This document shows, one piece after another, positions 43,629 through 52,646 of a stretch of DNA of 64,000 bases. The stretch's first letter is position 1; every line of letters begins with the position of its first letter. Both the position numbers and the translations under genes were made by a program. Below the pieces are notes generated by a model. That model was not told the DNA's origin. It searched no databases and saw only the letters and a program-made list of their open reading frames with translations. This DNA comes from Paenibacillus lycopersici (GTDB lineage: Bacteria > Bacillota > Bacilli > Paenibacillales > Paenibacillaceae), in NCBI RefSeq assembly GCF_010119935.1, contig NZ_CP048209.1:5373501-5437500 (forward strand), written 5' to 3'.

Positions 43629-44624
43629 ATGGACCATTACATGAACGAGCAGTTTATGGATAACCCCGCATTTCCTTTCCGGGCCTTTCGCGCGCCGGTC
43701 GACCAGGACTTCGAGCTGCATATTCACGACTTCGTCGAAATCGTCTACGTGACGGAAGGGAGCGGCATTCATCTGTTCCAGAATCGGCAGCTTCCGATTC
43801 GCGAGGGCGATATCTTCATCATTCACCGCCATGTGCCGCATGGCTACACACGGTTGCCGGACACGCCGCTGACGGTCAACAACATCATCTTCGATCCGTA
43901 TTATTTCGAGCAAGAGCTCTCCCATATGGCCGGCGTGAACGGCTTCATCGACTTCTACTACCTGGAGCCTTTCCTCCGCGAGCAGACGCAGGGCAGCTCG
44001 ATCATGAATCTGGGCAAGCTGGAGCGCAGCCAAGCCATCGCCATTCTGGACAGCCTCGTTCGCGAGGATTCCGTCCGCGAGTCCAATTACGAATTAATGG
44101 TCCGGACGCTTCTGCTGCAGCTGTTCATCACCCTCAGCCGCTGCTATGAACGTGCCGCGCTCGCGCCGATGACCGGCATGGACGACGAAGCCGCGCTATT
44201 CGACGCCGTGTGCGCATTCACGAAGCAGCATTACGCGCAGCCCCTCGGCCTGAAGCAAATCAGCCAACTCTGCAAGATGAGCCAAACGACGTTCACGTCC
44301 AAATTCAAGCAGCGGATCGGCATGACGTTCATCGCATTCCGCAACCATATCCGGCTGCAGGAAGCGAAAAAGCTGCTGGAAAGGTCACCTGCCAAAATCA
44401 TGGCCATCTCGCTGGAGGTCGGCTTCGAGGATTTAAGCTTCTTTAACCGCATGTTCAAACGCGAATTCGGCATAACGCCGAGTACGTACCGCGATAACTG
44501 CCATCGCCGATCGCGGCCGGTCGCGGCCATGCAGGCGCCGAAGGCGGAATCGCCGCATGATCGAGTAGGAGGAGGATGCGCGCAAATGGTCGACATAGTC
44601 GACAGCGATTTTCTAATGATATAA
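43629..44624 (+). CDS. AraC-family transcriptional regulator
   Basis: A 331-residue regulator; ATG at 43629 has GGAGG seven bases upstream. The N-terminal cupin (about 20-100) shows ELHIHDFVEIVYVTEGSGIH and IREGDIFIIHRHVPHGY. The C-terminal DNA-binding domain (about 195-295) contains GLKQISQLCKMSQTTFTSKF and SLEVGFEDLSFFNRMFKREF, then the AraC signature GITPSTYR. A tail of about 35 residues, possibly disordered, follows. It likely senses a small carbohydrate-like ligand and controls the divergent PhyH gene. Confidence 0.92.
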   Translation: MDHYMNEQFMDNPAFPFRAFRAPVDQDFELHIHDFVEIVYVTEGSGIHLFQNRQLPIREGDIFIIHRHVPHGYTRLPDTPLTVNNIIFDPYYFEQELSHMAGVNGFIDFYYLEPFLREQTQGSSIMNLGKLERSQAIAILDSLVREDSVRESNYELMVRTLLLQLFITLSRCYERAALAPMTGMDDEAALFDAVCAFTKQHYAQPLGLKQISQLCKMSQTTFTSKFKQRIGMTFIAFRNHIRLQEAKKLLERSPAKIMAISLEVGFEDLSFFNRMFKREFGITPSTYRDNCHRRSRPVAAMQAPKAESPHDRVGGGCAQMVDIVDSDFLMI

Positions 44625-44668
44625 TGAGGCGTGTGTCAATTGAACTACGCAGAATTTGGGGGGGTACT

Positions 44669-46318
44669 ATGGAAAGTGTGCCGTATATAAATCAAACGAA
44701 GTCAATCGAGGACCTTTTCAATGACGGTATATCTAAAATGAATACTTTATTTCAATCTACCAGCTTTAAAGAATATGAACATCATGAAGAAGTATTACAT
44801 AAAACCTTAATGCCAATTTTAAATATCTTAGATGATGAAAACTATCTTAGTTATTGTATATTTTCATTTATCATTGAGCCTGCTCAAGATGCTAGCCAAC
44901 AATTGAACAAAGATCAGAAAAGGCTTTCTTATTTCATTACTAAACTGAAATGGTATAGTACTCATGAAACTTATATGGAAACGATGAAAACGAACTTTGA
45001 GAATTCTAAGAGCTACCGTCCGATCTACGATTTATGGAGAAATCGGCTTGGCAACGTCGGTAAAGAGCTAGATAAGGTTGACTTAAAATGGCGTTCGTCA
45101 TGGGATGCAATAAAAAGCATACTTCAGGCGGGGTTAGCCCCTTCGGAGGTGTCGGTTGATGATTACGATGCATATGCAGAGTTATTGTCGCAGATTCGAA
45201 AGTTCAGCACTTCTTCATTAGCACGATTTAAGTTGAACGATTGTGTTTCCGTGTTGGATAAGCGGCGAGCTTTAATTGTTAAGAAGCTAATCGAACAGGA
45301 TGTAATCAAGGCGGAGAAGGATGTGGATTCTGCCGAGAAAAGATATCGAGAATCCTCAATCATGGGGCTGTTCGGAGACAAGGATTATTATAAATGGTGG
45401 CAAGACGAGAAATCCCGTCTAAAATGCTTGCAATCAGCTTTTAATGAACTAAATCAAAAAACGCGCGGAATGCCAGAAAAAGACAGTTTGCGACCTGATA
45501 CTTCAACAGTGATGCAGGAATCTGGAAGTATAGAAGAACGTTTGCAATCGATAATAGGACTTGATCAAGTTAAACAATTCGTGCATTCGCTTTATGCTCA
45601 AGTACTTATACAAAATGAACGAAAAAAACTTGGGCTTCCGACGATGAGCGGACAAACTTTACATATGATTTTCAAAGGCAATCCCGGGACAGGAAAAACA
45701 ACGATTGCACGAATAATAGGAAGCATGTTCTATGAACTCGGTGTTATTCAATCTCCGAAAGTCGTCGAAACTGATCGGTCTGGGCTTGTCGCCCAATATG
45801 TAGGACAAACAGCAGTTTTGACAAGAGAAACGGTTGAACGGGCTTTAGATGGAATTCTATTTATAGACGAGGCATACTCGTTGGCAAGCGATACGGGTGG
45901 CTCTAACGGCTTTGGTCAAGAGGCCATTGATACCTTAGTCAAATGCATGGAAGATTATCGAGATCGCCTTGTAGTAATCTTAGCCGGATATAATCGTGAG
46001 ATGAACTCTTTCCTGAACACGAATCCGGGGCTTGCTTCCCGTTTTCCTAATGTCGTAGAGTTCGAGGACTATACATTAGATGAGCTTGTCGAGATTGCAG
46101 TTCGACTTTACAAGGAACAAGCTTATCAGTTAGAGCCCGACACTGTGGCTAAGCTTCGGAGAATTTTGGACGTTGATAGAAAACAACCGAATTTTGGGAA
46201 CGCTCGTCATGTACGAAATATATTCGAGAAAAGCCTTCGTCGCCAAGCTATTCGAATCCAGAAGAGTAATAACTTCTCAAAAGAAGCTCTGACCACGATC
46301 AAAGCAGCTGATATTTGA
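44669..46318 (+). CDS. CbbX/SpoVK-type AAA+ ATPase with unknown N-terminal region
   Basis: A 549-residue protein; ATG at 44669 follows a run of six G. The C-terminal half (about 290-549) is an AAA+ domain of the CbbX/SpoVK/EccA class: Walker A in FKGNPGTGKTTIARIIG, Walker B in GILFIDEAYSL, the loop LVAQYVGQTA, sensor 1 in VVILAGYNREM and the arginine finger in NPGLASRFPN. The N-terminal 280 residues are helical and charged, with a likely coiled coil (about 205-280), and match no family known to me. Base composition is AT-rich with AAA/AAT/TTA codons, unlike its neighbours, so the gene is probably acquired. It has no partner gene next to it. Confidence 0.85.
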   Translation: MESVPYINQTKSIEDLFNDGISKMNTLFQSTSFKEYEHHEEVLHKTLMPILNILDDENYLSYCIFSFIIEPAQDASQQLNKDQKRLSYFITKLKWYSTHETYMETMKTNFENSKSYRPIYDLWRNRLGNVGKELDKVDLKWRSSWDAIKSILQAGLAPSEVSVDDYDAYAELLSQIRKFSTSSLARFKLNDCVSVLDKRRALIVKKLIEQDVIKAEKDVDSAEKRYRESSIMGLFGDKDYYKWWQDEKSRLKCLQSAFNELNQKTRGMPEKDSLRPDTSTVMQESGSIEERLQSIIGLDQVKQFVHSLYAQVLIQNERKKLGLPTMSGQTLHMIFKGNPGTGKTTIARIIGSMFYELGVIQSPKVVETDRSGLVAQYVGQTAVLTRETVERALDGILFIDEAYSLASDTGGSNGFGQEAIDTLVKCMEDYRDRLVVILAGYNREMNSFLNTNPGLASRFPNVVEFEDYTLDELVEIAVRLYKEQAYQLEPDTVAKLRRILDVDRKQPNFGNARHVRNIFEKSLRRQAIRIQKSNNFSKEALTTIKAADI

Positions 46319-46382
46319 TGAAATGTACATGCCGGTCCGCATACGGCGGTTCCAAAAGAGTAACAAAGCTTCAAGTAACGTG

Positions 46383-46418
46383 AAAGCTCCCGAGCCGTAT
46401 GGCCCGGGAGCTTTGATT
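46383..46418. terminator. Terminator between convergent AAA+ and aldolase-like genes
   Basis: AAAGCTCCCG (46383-46392) pairs with CGGGAGCTTT (46405-46414), extended by GAGCC/GGCCC in the loop region and flanked by T- and A-rich sequence. It can serve both convergent genes. Confidence 0.75.
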
Positions 46419-46447
46419 TATAAGTATATTCCTGACGGGACCGAGAG

Positions 46448-47413
46448 TTATTTGCTGTGCAGCACTTCAGGCGTCGTCAGCTTGTCGTAGAAGTCGACCC
46501 CTTTGTCCTTGTCGGCCGTGTCGCGCAGCGCCATGGCGGAACGCGGATGCTCGTCGAGCATGCCCGTAATCATGTAAGGAATGATGTAGCCCCACTCTTC
46601 CTTCTCGCGAAGCGGAATCATGTACTTCTCGATCATGTCGAGCACCGGACGCACGTTGTACTTCGTGTTCTTCAGGTGCGCGACGAGCAGTTCCGTGCAG
46701 CAATTGCCTGCCGCGCGGCCCATGCCGTATACGGAAGCATCGAGCAGCTCGACGCCTTTGTCGACGGCCATGAGCGTGTTCGCGAACGCCAGCTGCATGT
46801 TGTTATGCGTATGCACGCCAAGGCGCTTGCTCGGCAGATGCTTCTGGAATTTGCTGATCAGGTAGTCGAAATCTTTGGGATCCAGGCTGCCGTAGGAATC
46901 GACGACGTACACGACGTCCACGACGCTCGCTTCGATCAGCTCGAACGCCTCGAGCAGCTGGTTCTCCATGACGTTGGAGAGCGCCATGATGTTCAGCGTC
47001 GTCTCGTAGCCGCGGTCGTGGAATACTTTCACGAGCTCAAGCGCCTTCTCGACGTCCTGAATGTAGCAGGCTACGCGGATCAGGTCCAGCAGGCTCTCTT
47101 CGCGCGGCAGGATATCGTTCTCGTCCACGCGGCCGATGTCGACGAGCGCGGACAGTTTCGTATTCAGCTTCTGCGGAATGACCTTGCGCAGGAAATCGTC
47201 GTCCAGGAAGCGCCATGGACCGGCAGATTCCGCGCCTTTCAGCAGTTTAGGGGAGTTTTTGTAGCCGATCTCCATATAATCGACGCCGGCTTCGTTCAAC
47301 GTTTTGTACAGGTGTTGAACGAACTCGACGCTGAAATCCCAGTTATTGACGAGCCCGCCGTCGCGGATCGTACAGTCAACGATTTTGCAGTGATTGTTGT
47401 TCTTTGCGCTCAT
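46448..47413 (-). CDS. DRE-TIM aldolase-like protein (HMG-CoA lyase/isopropylmalate synthase superfamily)
   Basis: A 321-residue TIM-barrel protein. ATG at 47413 is nine bases after AAAGGAG. The DRE-type motif is DCTIRDGGLVNNWDF at about residues 12-26; the metal-binding H-x-H is in LGVHTHNNMQLAFANTLMA. These are the hallmarks of the family that makes or breaks C-C bonds next to a carboxylate, such as 4-hydroxy-2-oxovalerate aldolase and homocitrate synthase. The protein is most like the stand-alone aldolase catalytic domain proteins, for which the substrate is not established. It is downstream of fumC on the same strand, with 109 bp between them. Confidence 0.82.
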   Translation of the reverse strand: MSAKNNNHCKIVDCTIRDGGLVNNWDFSVEFVQHLYKTLNEAGVDYMEIGYKNSPKLLKGAESAGPWRFLDDDFLRKVIPQKLNTKLSALVDIGRVDENDILPREESLLDLIRVACYIQDVEKALELVKVFHDRGYETTLNIMALSNVMENQLLEAFELIEASVVDVVYVVDSYGSLDPKDFDYLISKFQKHLPSKRLGVHTHNNMQLAFANTLMAVDKGVELLDASVYGMGRAAGNCCTELLVAHLKNTKYNVRPVLDMIEKYMIPLREKEEWGYIIPYMITGMLDEHPRSAMALRDTADKDKGVDFYDKLTTPEVLHSK

Positions 47414-47522
47414 GTGCATGTACTCCTTTAACCCATACTGTTTTAATCATCATACTTGAAAACTGCCATGAACGCAAAAAAAATTTTGTCGCTTTAAAGC
47501 GTATCCGCGCCAACGCAAGTCA

Positions 47523-48908
47523 TTAGATCATCGCGTCCGCGCGCACGACCTCGTCGAATTTCTCCGCCGTGATAAGCCCGCTGCGAACGGCGGCTTCGCG
47601 CAAGGTCAACCCTTCTTTATGCGCCGTCTTCGCGATCGATGCGGCGTTCTCGTACCCGATATGCGGGTTGAGCGCCGTCACGAGCATCAGCGATTCGTTC
47701 AGATGCTTCGCGATCGCCTCGCGGTTCGGTTCGATGCCGACGGCGCAATGCTCGTCGAACGAACGCATCGCGTCGCTCAGCAGACGCGCGGACTGCAGGA
47801 AGTTGTGGATGATGACCGGCTTGAACACGTTGAGCTCGAAATTGCCCTGGCTCGCCGCGAAGCCGATCGCGGCGTCGTTGCCCATCACTTGGCAGACGAC
47901 CATCGTCATCGCCTCGCACTGCGTCGGGTTCACCTTGCCGGGCATAATGGAGCTGCCGGGCTCGTTCTCGGGGATCCGGATTTCGCCGATGCCGCACCGC
48001 GGCCCGCTCGCCAGCCAGCGCACGTCGTTGGCGATCTTCATCAGGTCCGCGGCCAGCGCCTTGAACGCGCCGTGCACGAAGACGAGCTCGTCGTGGCTCG
48101 TCAGCGCCTGGAACTTGTTCGGCGCGCTGACGAAGCGCTTGCCCGTCATGCCGCCGATCGCCTCCGCGACCTTCTCCCCGAATCCCGGCGGCGCGTTCAG
48201 CCCCGTGCCGACGGCCGTCCCTCCGATGGCCAGCTCGCGCAGCTCCTCGCGGGCCGCGCCGATGTTCTTCTCGGCCTTCTCCAGCATGCGGACCCAGCCG
48301 CTGATCTCCTGGCCGAGCGTAAGCGGCGTCGCGTCCTGCAGATGCGTGCGGCCGATCTTGATGACGTCGGAGAATGCCGCGCTCTTCTGCGCCAGCGTCG
48401 TTCTGAGCCGGGCGATGGCGGGCAGCACGTTGTCCTCGACGGCGATCAGCGCCGCGATGTGCATCGCGGTCGGAAACGTGTCGTTCGAGCTCTGCGAGCG
48501 GTTGACGTCGTCGTTCGGATGCACCTTGACGCTGCCGGCACCGTCCCCGCCTTCCGCCAACAGCTGACCCGCGCGGCGGGCAATCACTTCGTTGGCGTTC
48601 ATGTTCGATTGGGTCCCGCTTCCCGTCTGCCAGACGGCGAGCGGGAATTCCCCGTCCCAGCGGCCCGCGAGGATCTCGTCCGCCGCCGAAGCGATCGCCT
48701 TCGCCTTCGCCTCGTCCAGCTTGCCCAGCCCGCCGTTGACGGTTGCCGCCGCCTTCTTCAAATACGCGAAGGCATGAATGAGCTCGCGCGGCATTTTCTC
48801 CGTGCCGATCTTGAAATTATGCAGGCTCCGCTCGGTCTGCGCCCCCCACAGCCGGTTCGCGTCGACTTTGATTTCGCCCATGGAATCCTTCTCGATCCGA
48901 TAATCCAT
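47523..48908 (-). CDS. fumC: Class II fumarate hydratase
   Basis: A 461-residue fumarase, the same length as Bacillus CitG/FumC. ATG at 48908 (MDYRIEKDSMGEIKVDANRL) follows AAAGGGG. The superfamily signature GSSIMPGKVNPTQCEAM is intact, as are SGTQSNMNANEV, HPNDDVNRSQSSNDTFPTAM and GRTHLQDATPLTLGQEISG. It interconverts fumarate and malate in the citric acid cycle. The aldolase-like gene follows on the same strand. Confidence 0.97.
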   Translation of the reverse strand: MDYRIEKDSMGEIKVDANRLWGAQTERSLHNFKIGTEKMPRELIHAFAYLKKAAATVNGGLGKLDEAKAKAIASAADEILAGRWDGEFPLAVWQTGSGTQSNMNANEVIARRAGQLLAEGGDGAGSVKVHPNDDVNRSQSSNDTFPTAMHIAALIAVEDNVLPAIARLRTTLAQKSAAFSDVIKIGRTHLQDATPLTLGQEISGWVRMLEKAEKNIGAAREELRELAIGGTAVGTGLNAPPGFGEKVAEAIGGMTGKRFVSAPNKFQALTSHDELVFVHGAFKALAADLMKIANDVRWLASGPRCGIGEIRIPENEPGSSIMPGKVNPTQCEAMTMVVCQVMGNDAAIGFAASQGNFELNVFKPVIIHNFLQSARLLSDAMRSFDEHCAVGIEPNREAIAKHLNESLMLVTALNPHIGYENAASIAKTAHKEGLTLREAAVRSGLITAEKFDEVVRADAMI

Positions 48909-49197
48909 CGTGATTGCCCCTTTCTCATCGTTAACGTCAAGCAAGGCCGGCGGCGCTTGCTATCCTCTATTCAAGCAAAGAGGCGATGCATGAATCTGCT
49001 CCACGCGCCGCCTCTATCCATGATTGCCTATTTCAAGGTATGCGATACGGCGGCAATTCCCCGCTTCTCCGCTCAAGCCGATGGTTCGCTTGGGCAGACA
49101 GCCCGGCCGACCGGCCGCGCGATAAATTTCCGCTTTCATCCGCTACTCAATATACTTTATAATATTTGGAAACTTACTACAAGACAGAGGTACCTCC

Positions 49198-50226
49198 ATG
49201 GACACGACATTATCCATTTTCCTGCAATTAGCCGATGCCGTCATCATTACCGATATCCGCCATCGGATTATCGACGTGAATGCGACGTACGAGCGAATCA
49301 CCGGATTTACGAGAGACGAAATCGTAGGCATGAAAGCGGGCTTGTTAAAATCCGGACTAACGCCCGCGAAGACGTATGAAGACATGAAAGCGAATCTCGG
49401 TCAGGGCAAACCGTGGTCGGGCGTATTTATTAACCGCAAGCGGAACAAAGCGTTATGGTACTCGAACATCACCATCTCGCTCGTGGCATCCGGCGGCGAG
49501 GAATATTATATCGGCGTCTTCAGAGACTTAGCCCAATTAAAGGAAGGCGTGTATATCTCGGAAACCCGAAAGTCGAAAATCCAATACGAGATCTTAAAAG
49601 TACTGGCGCTGTCCTGCGAAGTGAGGGATCCCGATATCGAAGGACATCTCGTCCGCGTCCAGGAATTGACCACCGCGTTGCTACACCGCTATAATGCGTT
49701 GAACCGGTCCATTCTTACGGAGGAGTATATCCAGAGCGTCGTGAACGCTTGTATTCTGCATGACATCGGCAAGTCGGGCATACCGGAAGGCATCCTGTAC
49801 AAGCCTGGCAAGCTGAACGTATACGAACGGGCGATTATGGAAACCCATCCGCTGATCGGCGTGGACATCCTCAATAAAATTTCAACCGAGCTCGATGACG
49901 AGCTTTTCCAGCAGGAAATGCGGATCGCCAAAGATATCGTCGCCTTCCATCACGAGAAATGGGACGGCACCGGGTATCCGAGCCGCCTGAAGGATGACGC
50001 GATTCCTTTCGAGGCGCAAATCGTTTCGATCGTGGACGTCTACGACGCGCTGACGAGCAGGCGCGCCTACAAGGACGCGTGGCCGGCGGAGCAAGCCGTG
50101 GATTATTTACGCAGCCAGAGGGGCATCAGCTTCAACCCGGAATTGGTCGATATTTTCTGCGACGCCATGATTTGCGATTCAAGTGGATACCTTAACGAGG
50201 ATAAGCGAACAGGCGAAAAAGTTTAA
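49198..50226 (+). CDS. PAS and HD-GYP domain protein (putative cyclic di-GMP phosphodiesterase)
   Basis: A 342-residue cytoplasmic protein; ATG at 49198. The N-terminal PAS domain (about 5-115) shows VIITDIRHRIIDVNATYERI and the PAC-like GVFINRKRNKALWYSNIT. The HD-GYP domain (about 135-330) has the catalytic HD in CILHDIGKSGIPEGIL, followed by YKPGKL and the HHEKWDGTGYPSRL signature. HD-GYP enzymes hydrolyse cyclic di-GMP; all motif positions needed for metal binding appear present. A SigA-like -10 (TATAAT, 49158-49163) precedes the gene. It is followed 20 bp later by a thioesterase gene. Confidence 0.92.
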   Translation: MDTTLSIFLQLADAVIITDIRHRIIDVNATYERITGFTRDEIVGMKAGLLKSGLTPAKTYEDMKANLGQGKPWSGVFINRKRNKALWYSNITISLVASGGEEYYIGVFRDLAQLKEGVYISETRKSKIQYEILKVLALSCEVRDPDIEGHLVRVQELTTALLHRYNALNRSILTEEYIQSVVNACILHDIGKSGIPEGILYKPGKLNVYERAIMETHPLIGVDILNKISTELDDELFQQEMRIAKDIVAFHHEKWDGTGYPSRLKDDAIPFEAQIVSIVDVYDALTSRRAYKDAWPAEQAVDYLRSQRGISFNPELVDIFCDAMICDSSGYLNEDKRTGEKV

Positions 50227-50246
50227 GCTATGAAGGAGCGAGCGGA

Positions 50247-50648
50247 ATGAAAGCTTCACTGCCCATCGTCGTCCGTTCAACGGAAATCGACGTTAACGGT
50301 CATGTCAATAACGCGAAATACCTGGAATATTTCGAATGGGCCCGCGAAGCGTGGTACGAGCAATGCGGGCTGCCATACGAGACGTTCGGGAACATGGGCA
50401 TTCAGACGGTAACCGTGAACATTAACGTGAATTATCGCCAAGAATGCAGACAGGGCGACCTATTAACGGTCACCTGCCAGCCCGCCGACATCGGCCGCTC
50501 CAGCTATGTGCTGCGACAGGAAATCGTCGACGAGCACGGTAACGTGCGCGCCGACGCGCTCGTGACGAGCGTAACGATGGATGCCTCCACGCGCAAAAGC
50601 CGCGAAGCGCCGGACGAGCTGCGGAGGTTCTTCGGGGAAGAGAACTGA
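50247..50648 (+). CDS. Acyl-CoA thioesterase, 4HBT hotdog family
   Basis: A 133-residue hotdog-fold protein. ATG at 50247 follows AAGGAG. The catalytic signature is TEIDVNGHVNNAKYLEYFEW, where the aspartate and the HVNN segment place it in the 4-hydroxybenzoyl-CoA thioesterase group. It hydrolyses acyl-CoA or similar thioesters. It is 20 bp downstream of the PAS/HD-GYP gene and probably on the same transcript, which ends at a perfect hairpin 15 bp later. Confidence 0.92.
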   Translation: MKASLPIVVRSTEIDVNGHVNNAKYLEYFEWAREAWYEQCGLPYETFGNMGIQTVTVNINVNYRQECRQGDLLTVTCQPADIGRSSYVLRQEIVDEHGNVRADALVTSVTMDASTRKSREAPDELRRFFGEEN

Positions 50649-50662
50649 AACGCGTATAACGC

Positions 50663-50695
50663 GAAAGAACGCCGCATGCGATGCGGCGTTCTTTC
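50663..50695. terminator. Perfect 15-bp hairpin with 3-nt loop
   Basis: GAAAGAACGCCGCAT (50663-50677) and ATGCGGCGTTCTTTC (50681-50695) pair exactly. It lies between the thioesterase gene and the convergent HPP gene and probably terminates both. Confidence 0.85.
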
Positions 50696-50736
50696 GTGTG
50701 CGAGTATGGCAAGTAATGCGAGTGTTGGTTGAGCGT

Positions 50737-51222
50737 CTATTGATCGACATCCATCCGGACGCCTTGGCCAAGCTGCAGCTTGGCCGCTTCCATGCGGGCC
50801 ATTACCCGTTCCACGACGTATACGAACCCGAGCACGGCTACCAGGCCCGCGAGGGACAACGCCACGGATAACGGGGCGACCCATGGCAGCTCGGGATGCG
50901 CGAAGAACGGAATCAGCGACACGGCCACGATCGGCGGCGCGTTAAGCTTCAGCCGGCGGACCAGCCAGATCGTGAAGAGCGTGCTGACGAATAACGAAGC
51001 CATGCCGTTGTTGACGGTGTAGGCAAGCGTGCCGACGACCGAGGACAGCACGGCGCCGCCGGCGATGCCGACAAGCTCGGGCATGCCCGGCGAGCGGGTG
51101 ATGAACAGAAACCCGAAGGCGCCCAGCGTCGGGAAGAACAGCATATGCATGCCCGGCGCATGCGACGACAGCCAATAAACGAATATAATGAATAAACCAA
51201 GCCCGATAGAACGGAGAACCAT
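50737..51222 (-). CDS. HPP-family membrane protein
   Basis: A 161-residue membrane protein with four to five hydrophobic helices. The segments FFPTLGAFGFLFITRSPGMP and NAPPIVAVSLIPFFAHPELP resemble the HPP family, known from nitrite transporters of chloroplasts and from many uncharacterised bacterial proteins. The usual N-terminal HPP motif is not obvious, so the assignment is moderate. No partner domain (such as CBS) is fused. It is downstream of dgoD on the same strand after 153 bp. Confidence 0.7.
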   Translation of the reverse strand: MVLRSIGLGLFIIFVYWLSSHAPGMHMLFFPTLGAFGFLFITRSPGMPELVGIAGGAVLSSVVGTLAYTVNNGMASLFVSTLFTIWLVRRLKLNAPPIVAVSLIPFFAHPELPWVAPLSVALSLAGLVAVLGFVYVVERVMARMEAAKLQLGQGVRMDVDQ

Positions 51223-51375
51223 TGCGCAATACCCTTCCTTTCACGCTCAATACGCGGAACATAGCTGACACGTTCTGCTATGAAACGCAGCTTTATCGAG
51301 CATAAAGCAGTCGGTCGCGAGCGTCAATGGTATTTTCATTTTTGTTCGCCCGAATTCGACGCGAAGGGACGGATA

Positions 51376-52509
51376 TTACCACTCCGCGAAGGAGCCGTCT
51401 TCGTACGCCAGGCGCGGCGTATCCCAGTCGCCGCCGTAGCTGCGCTCGATCAGCATCTCTTCGTCGATTTCGATGCCGAGGCCAGGACCTTGCGGCACGG
51501 CGATATGGCCGTCGATGACCTGGAACGGCTGCTTCAGGTAGCCTTCGCCAAGGTCCCATTTCTCCGCCATGGACGGGTGCTCTTGAATGAGGAAGTTCGG
51601 CGTGCAGGCATCCAGCTGCAGGCAGGAAGCGAGCGAGATCGGTCCGAGCGGGTTATGCGGCGCGATGGAAGCATAATGCGTCTCGGCCATAGCCGCGATT
51701 TTGCGGCCCTCGAATATGCCTCCGGCATGACACAGGTCCGGCTGCACGATGGCGATGGCGCCCTTCTCCAGCGCTTCGCGGAAGCCCCAGCGGGTGAATA
51801 GCCGCTCGCCGGAGGCGATCGGAATGCTCGTCGATTGCGCGACGCGCAGCAGGGCGTCCACGTTCTCCGGCAGGCACGGCTCTTCGATGAACATCGGATA
51901 GTACGGCTCCAGCGCGGCCGCGAGACGGATCGACATCGCCGGGCTCACGCGGCCGTGGAAGTCGATCGCGATGTCGAGCTCGCTGCCGCAGGCTTCGCGG
52001 ATAGCCGCGAAATTCGACGTCACTTTCTCTACGAACGCGAGCGTGTCGACCTGGCGAACCGGCGCGTCGACGCCGATCTTGATCGCACCGAAGCCCGCAT
52101 CCATCTTCTTCTTCGCGTTCGCGCCCATGTCGCTTGGCGTCGCGCCGCCGCAATGGCTGTACATGCGGATTTTCTCGCGCACTTTGCCGCCGAGCATTTC
52201 ATAGACGGGCATATTGTAATACTTGCCCTTGATATCCCACAGCGCCTGTTCGATGCCGCTGATCGCGCTGACGAGCACCGGGCCTCCGCGGTAGAACGAC
52301 CCTCTGTACATGACTTGCCAGTGATGCTCGATGCGCAGCGGATCTTCGCCGATCAGGTACCGCTTCAGCTCTTCGACGGCCGTTGCGACGGTCAGCGCGC
52401 GGCCTTCGACGATCGGCTCTCCCCATCCGCTAATGCCTTCATCGGTCTCGATCTTCAGAAACAGCCAACGGGGTTTTACATGGTACAGCTTCATATCGGT
52501 GATTTTCAT
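51376..52509 (-). CDS. dgoD: D-galactonate dehydratase, enolase superfamily
   Basis: A 377-residue enzyme, very similar in layout to E. coli DgoD (382 residues). ATG at 52509 follows AGGAGGAG. Recognisable segments are PRWLFLKIETDEGISGWGEP, SAISGIEQALWDIKGKYYNM, the metal ligands in IAIDFHGRVS and FIEEPCLPEN, SGERLFTRW, and IAPHNPLGPISLA with the catalytic histidine, then GLGIEIDEEM. It would convert D-galactonate to 2-keto-3-deoxy-galactonate. Related enolase-family dehydratases can act on other sugar acids, so the substrate is likely but not certain. It ends an apparent operon FG-GAP protein - SDR - dgoD. Confidence 0.87.
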   Translation of the reverse strand: MKITDMKLYHVKPRWLFLKIETDEGISGWGEPIVEGRALTVATAVEELKRYLIGEDPLRIEHHWQVMYRGSFYRGGPVLVSAISGIEQALWDIKGKYYNMPVYEMLGGKVREKIRMYSHCGGATPSDMGANAKKKMDAGFGAIKIGVDAPVRQVDTLAFVEKVTSNFAAIREACGSELDIAIDFHGRVSPAMSIRLAAALEPYYPMFIEEPCLPENVDALLRVAQSTSIPIASGERLFTRWGFREALEKGAIAIVQPDLCHAGGIFEGRKIAAMAETHYASIAPHNPLGPISLASCLQLDACTPNFLIQEHPSMAEKWDLGEGYLKQPFQVIDGHIAVPQGPGLGIEIDEEMLIERSYGGDWDTPRLAYEDGSFAEW

Positions 52510-52646
52510 CGCTTATTGTCTCCTCCTGGGCTCATGTCAATGGTCCTCGTAACTTGTCACTCGTTAGTCGTAAGTCGCGACTGGAAACGCGAATAAGACG
52601 CTCGTCGCTGCTTGCTGCCTTTCATGGGCGCGGCGAGAAGTCCCGC

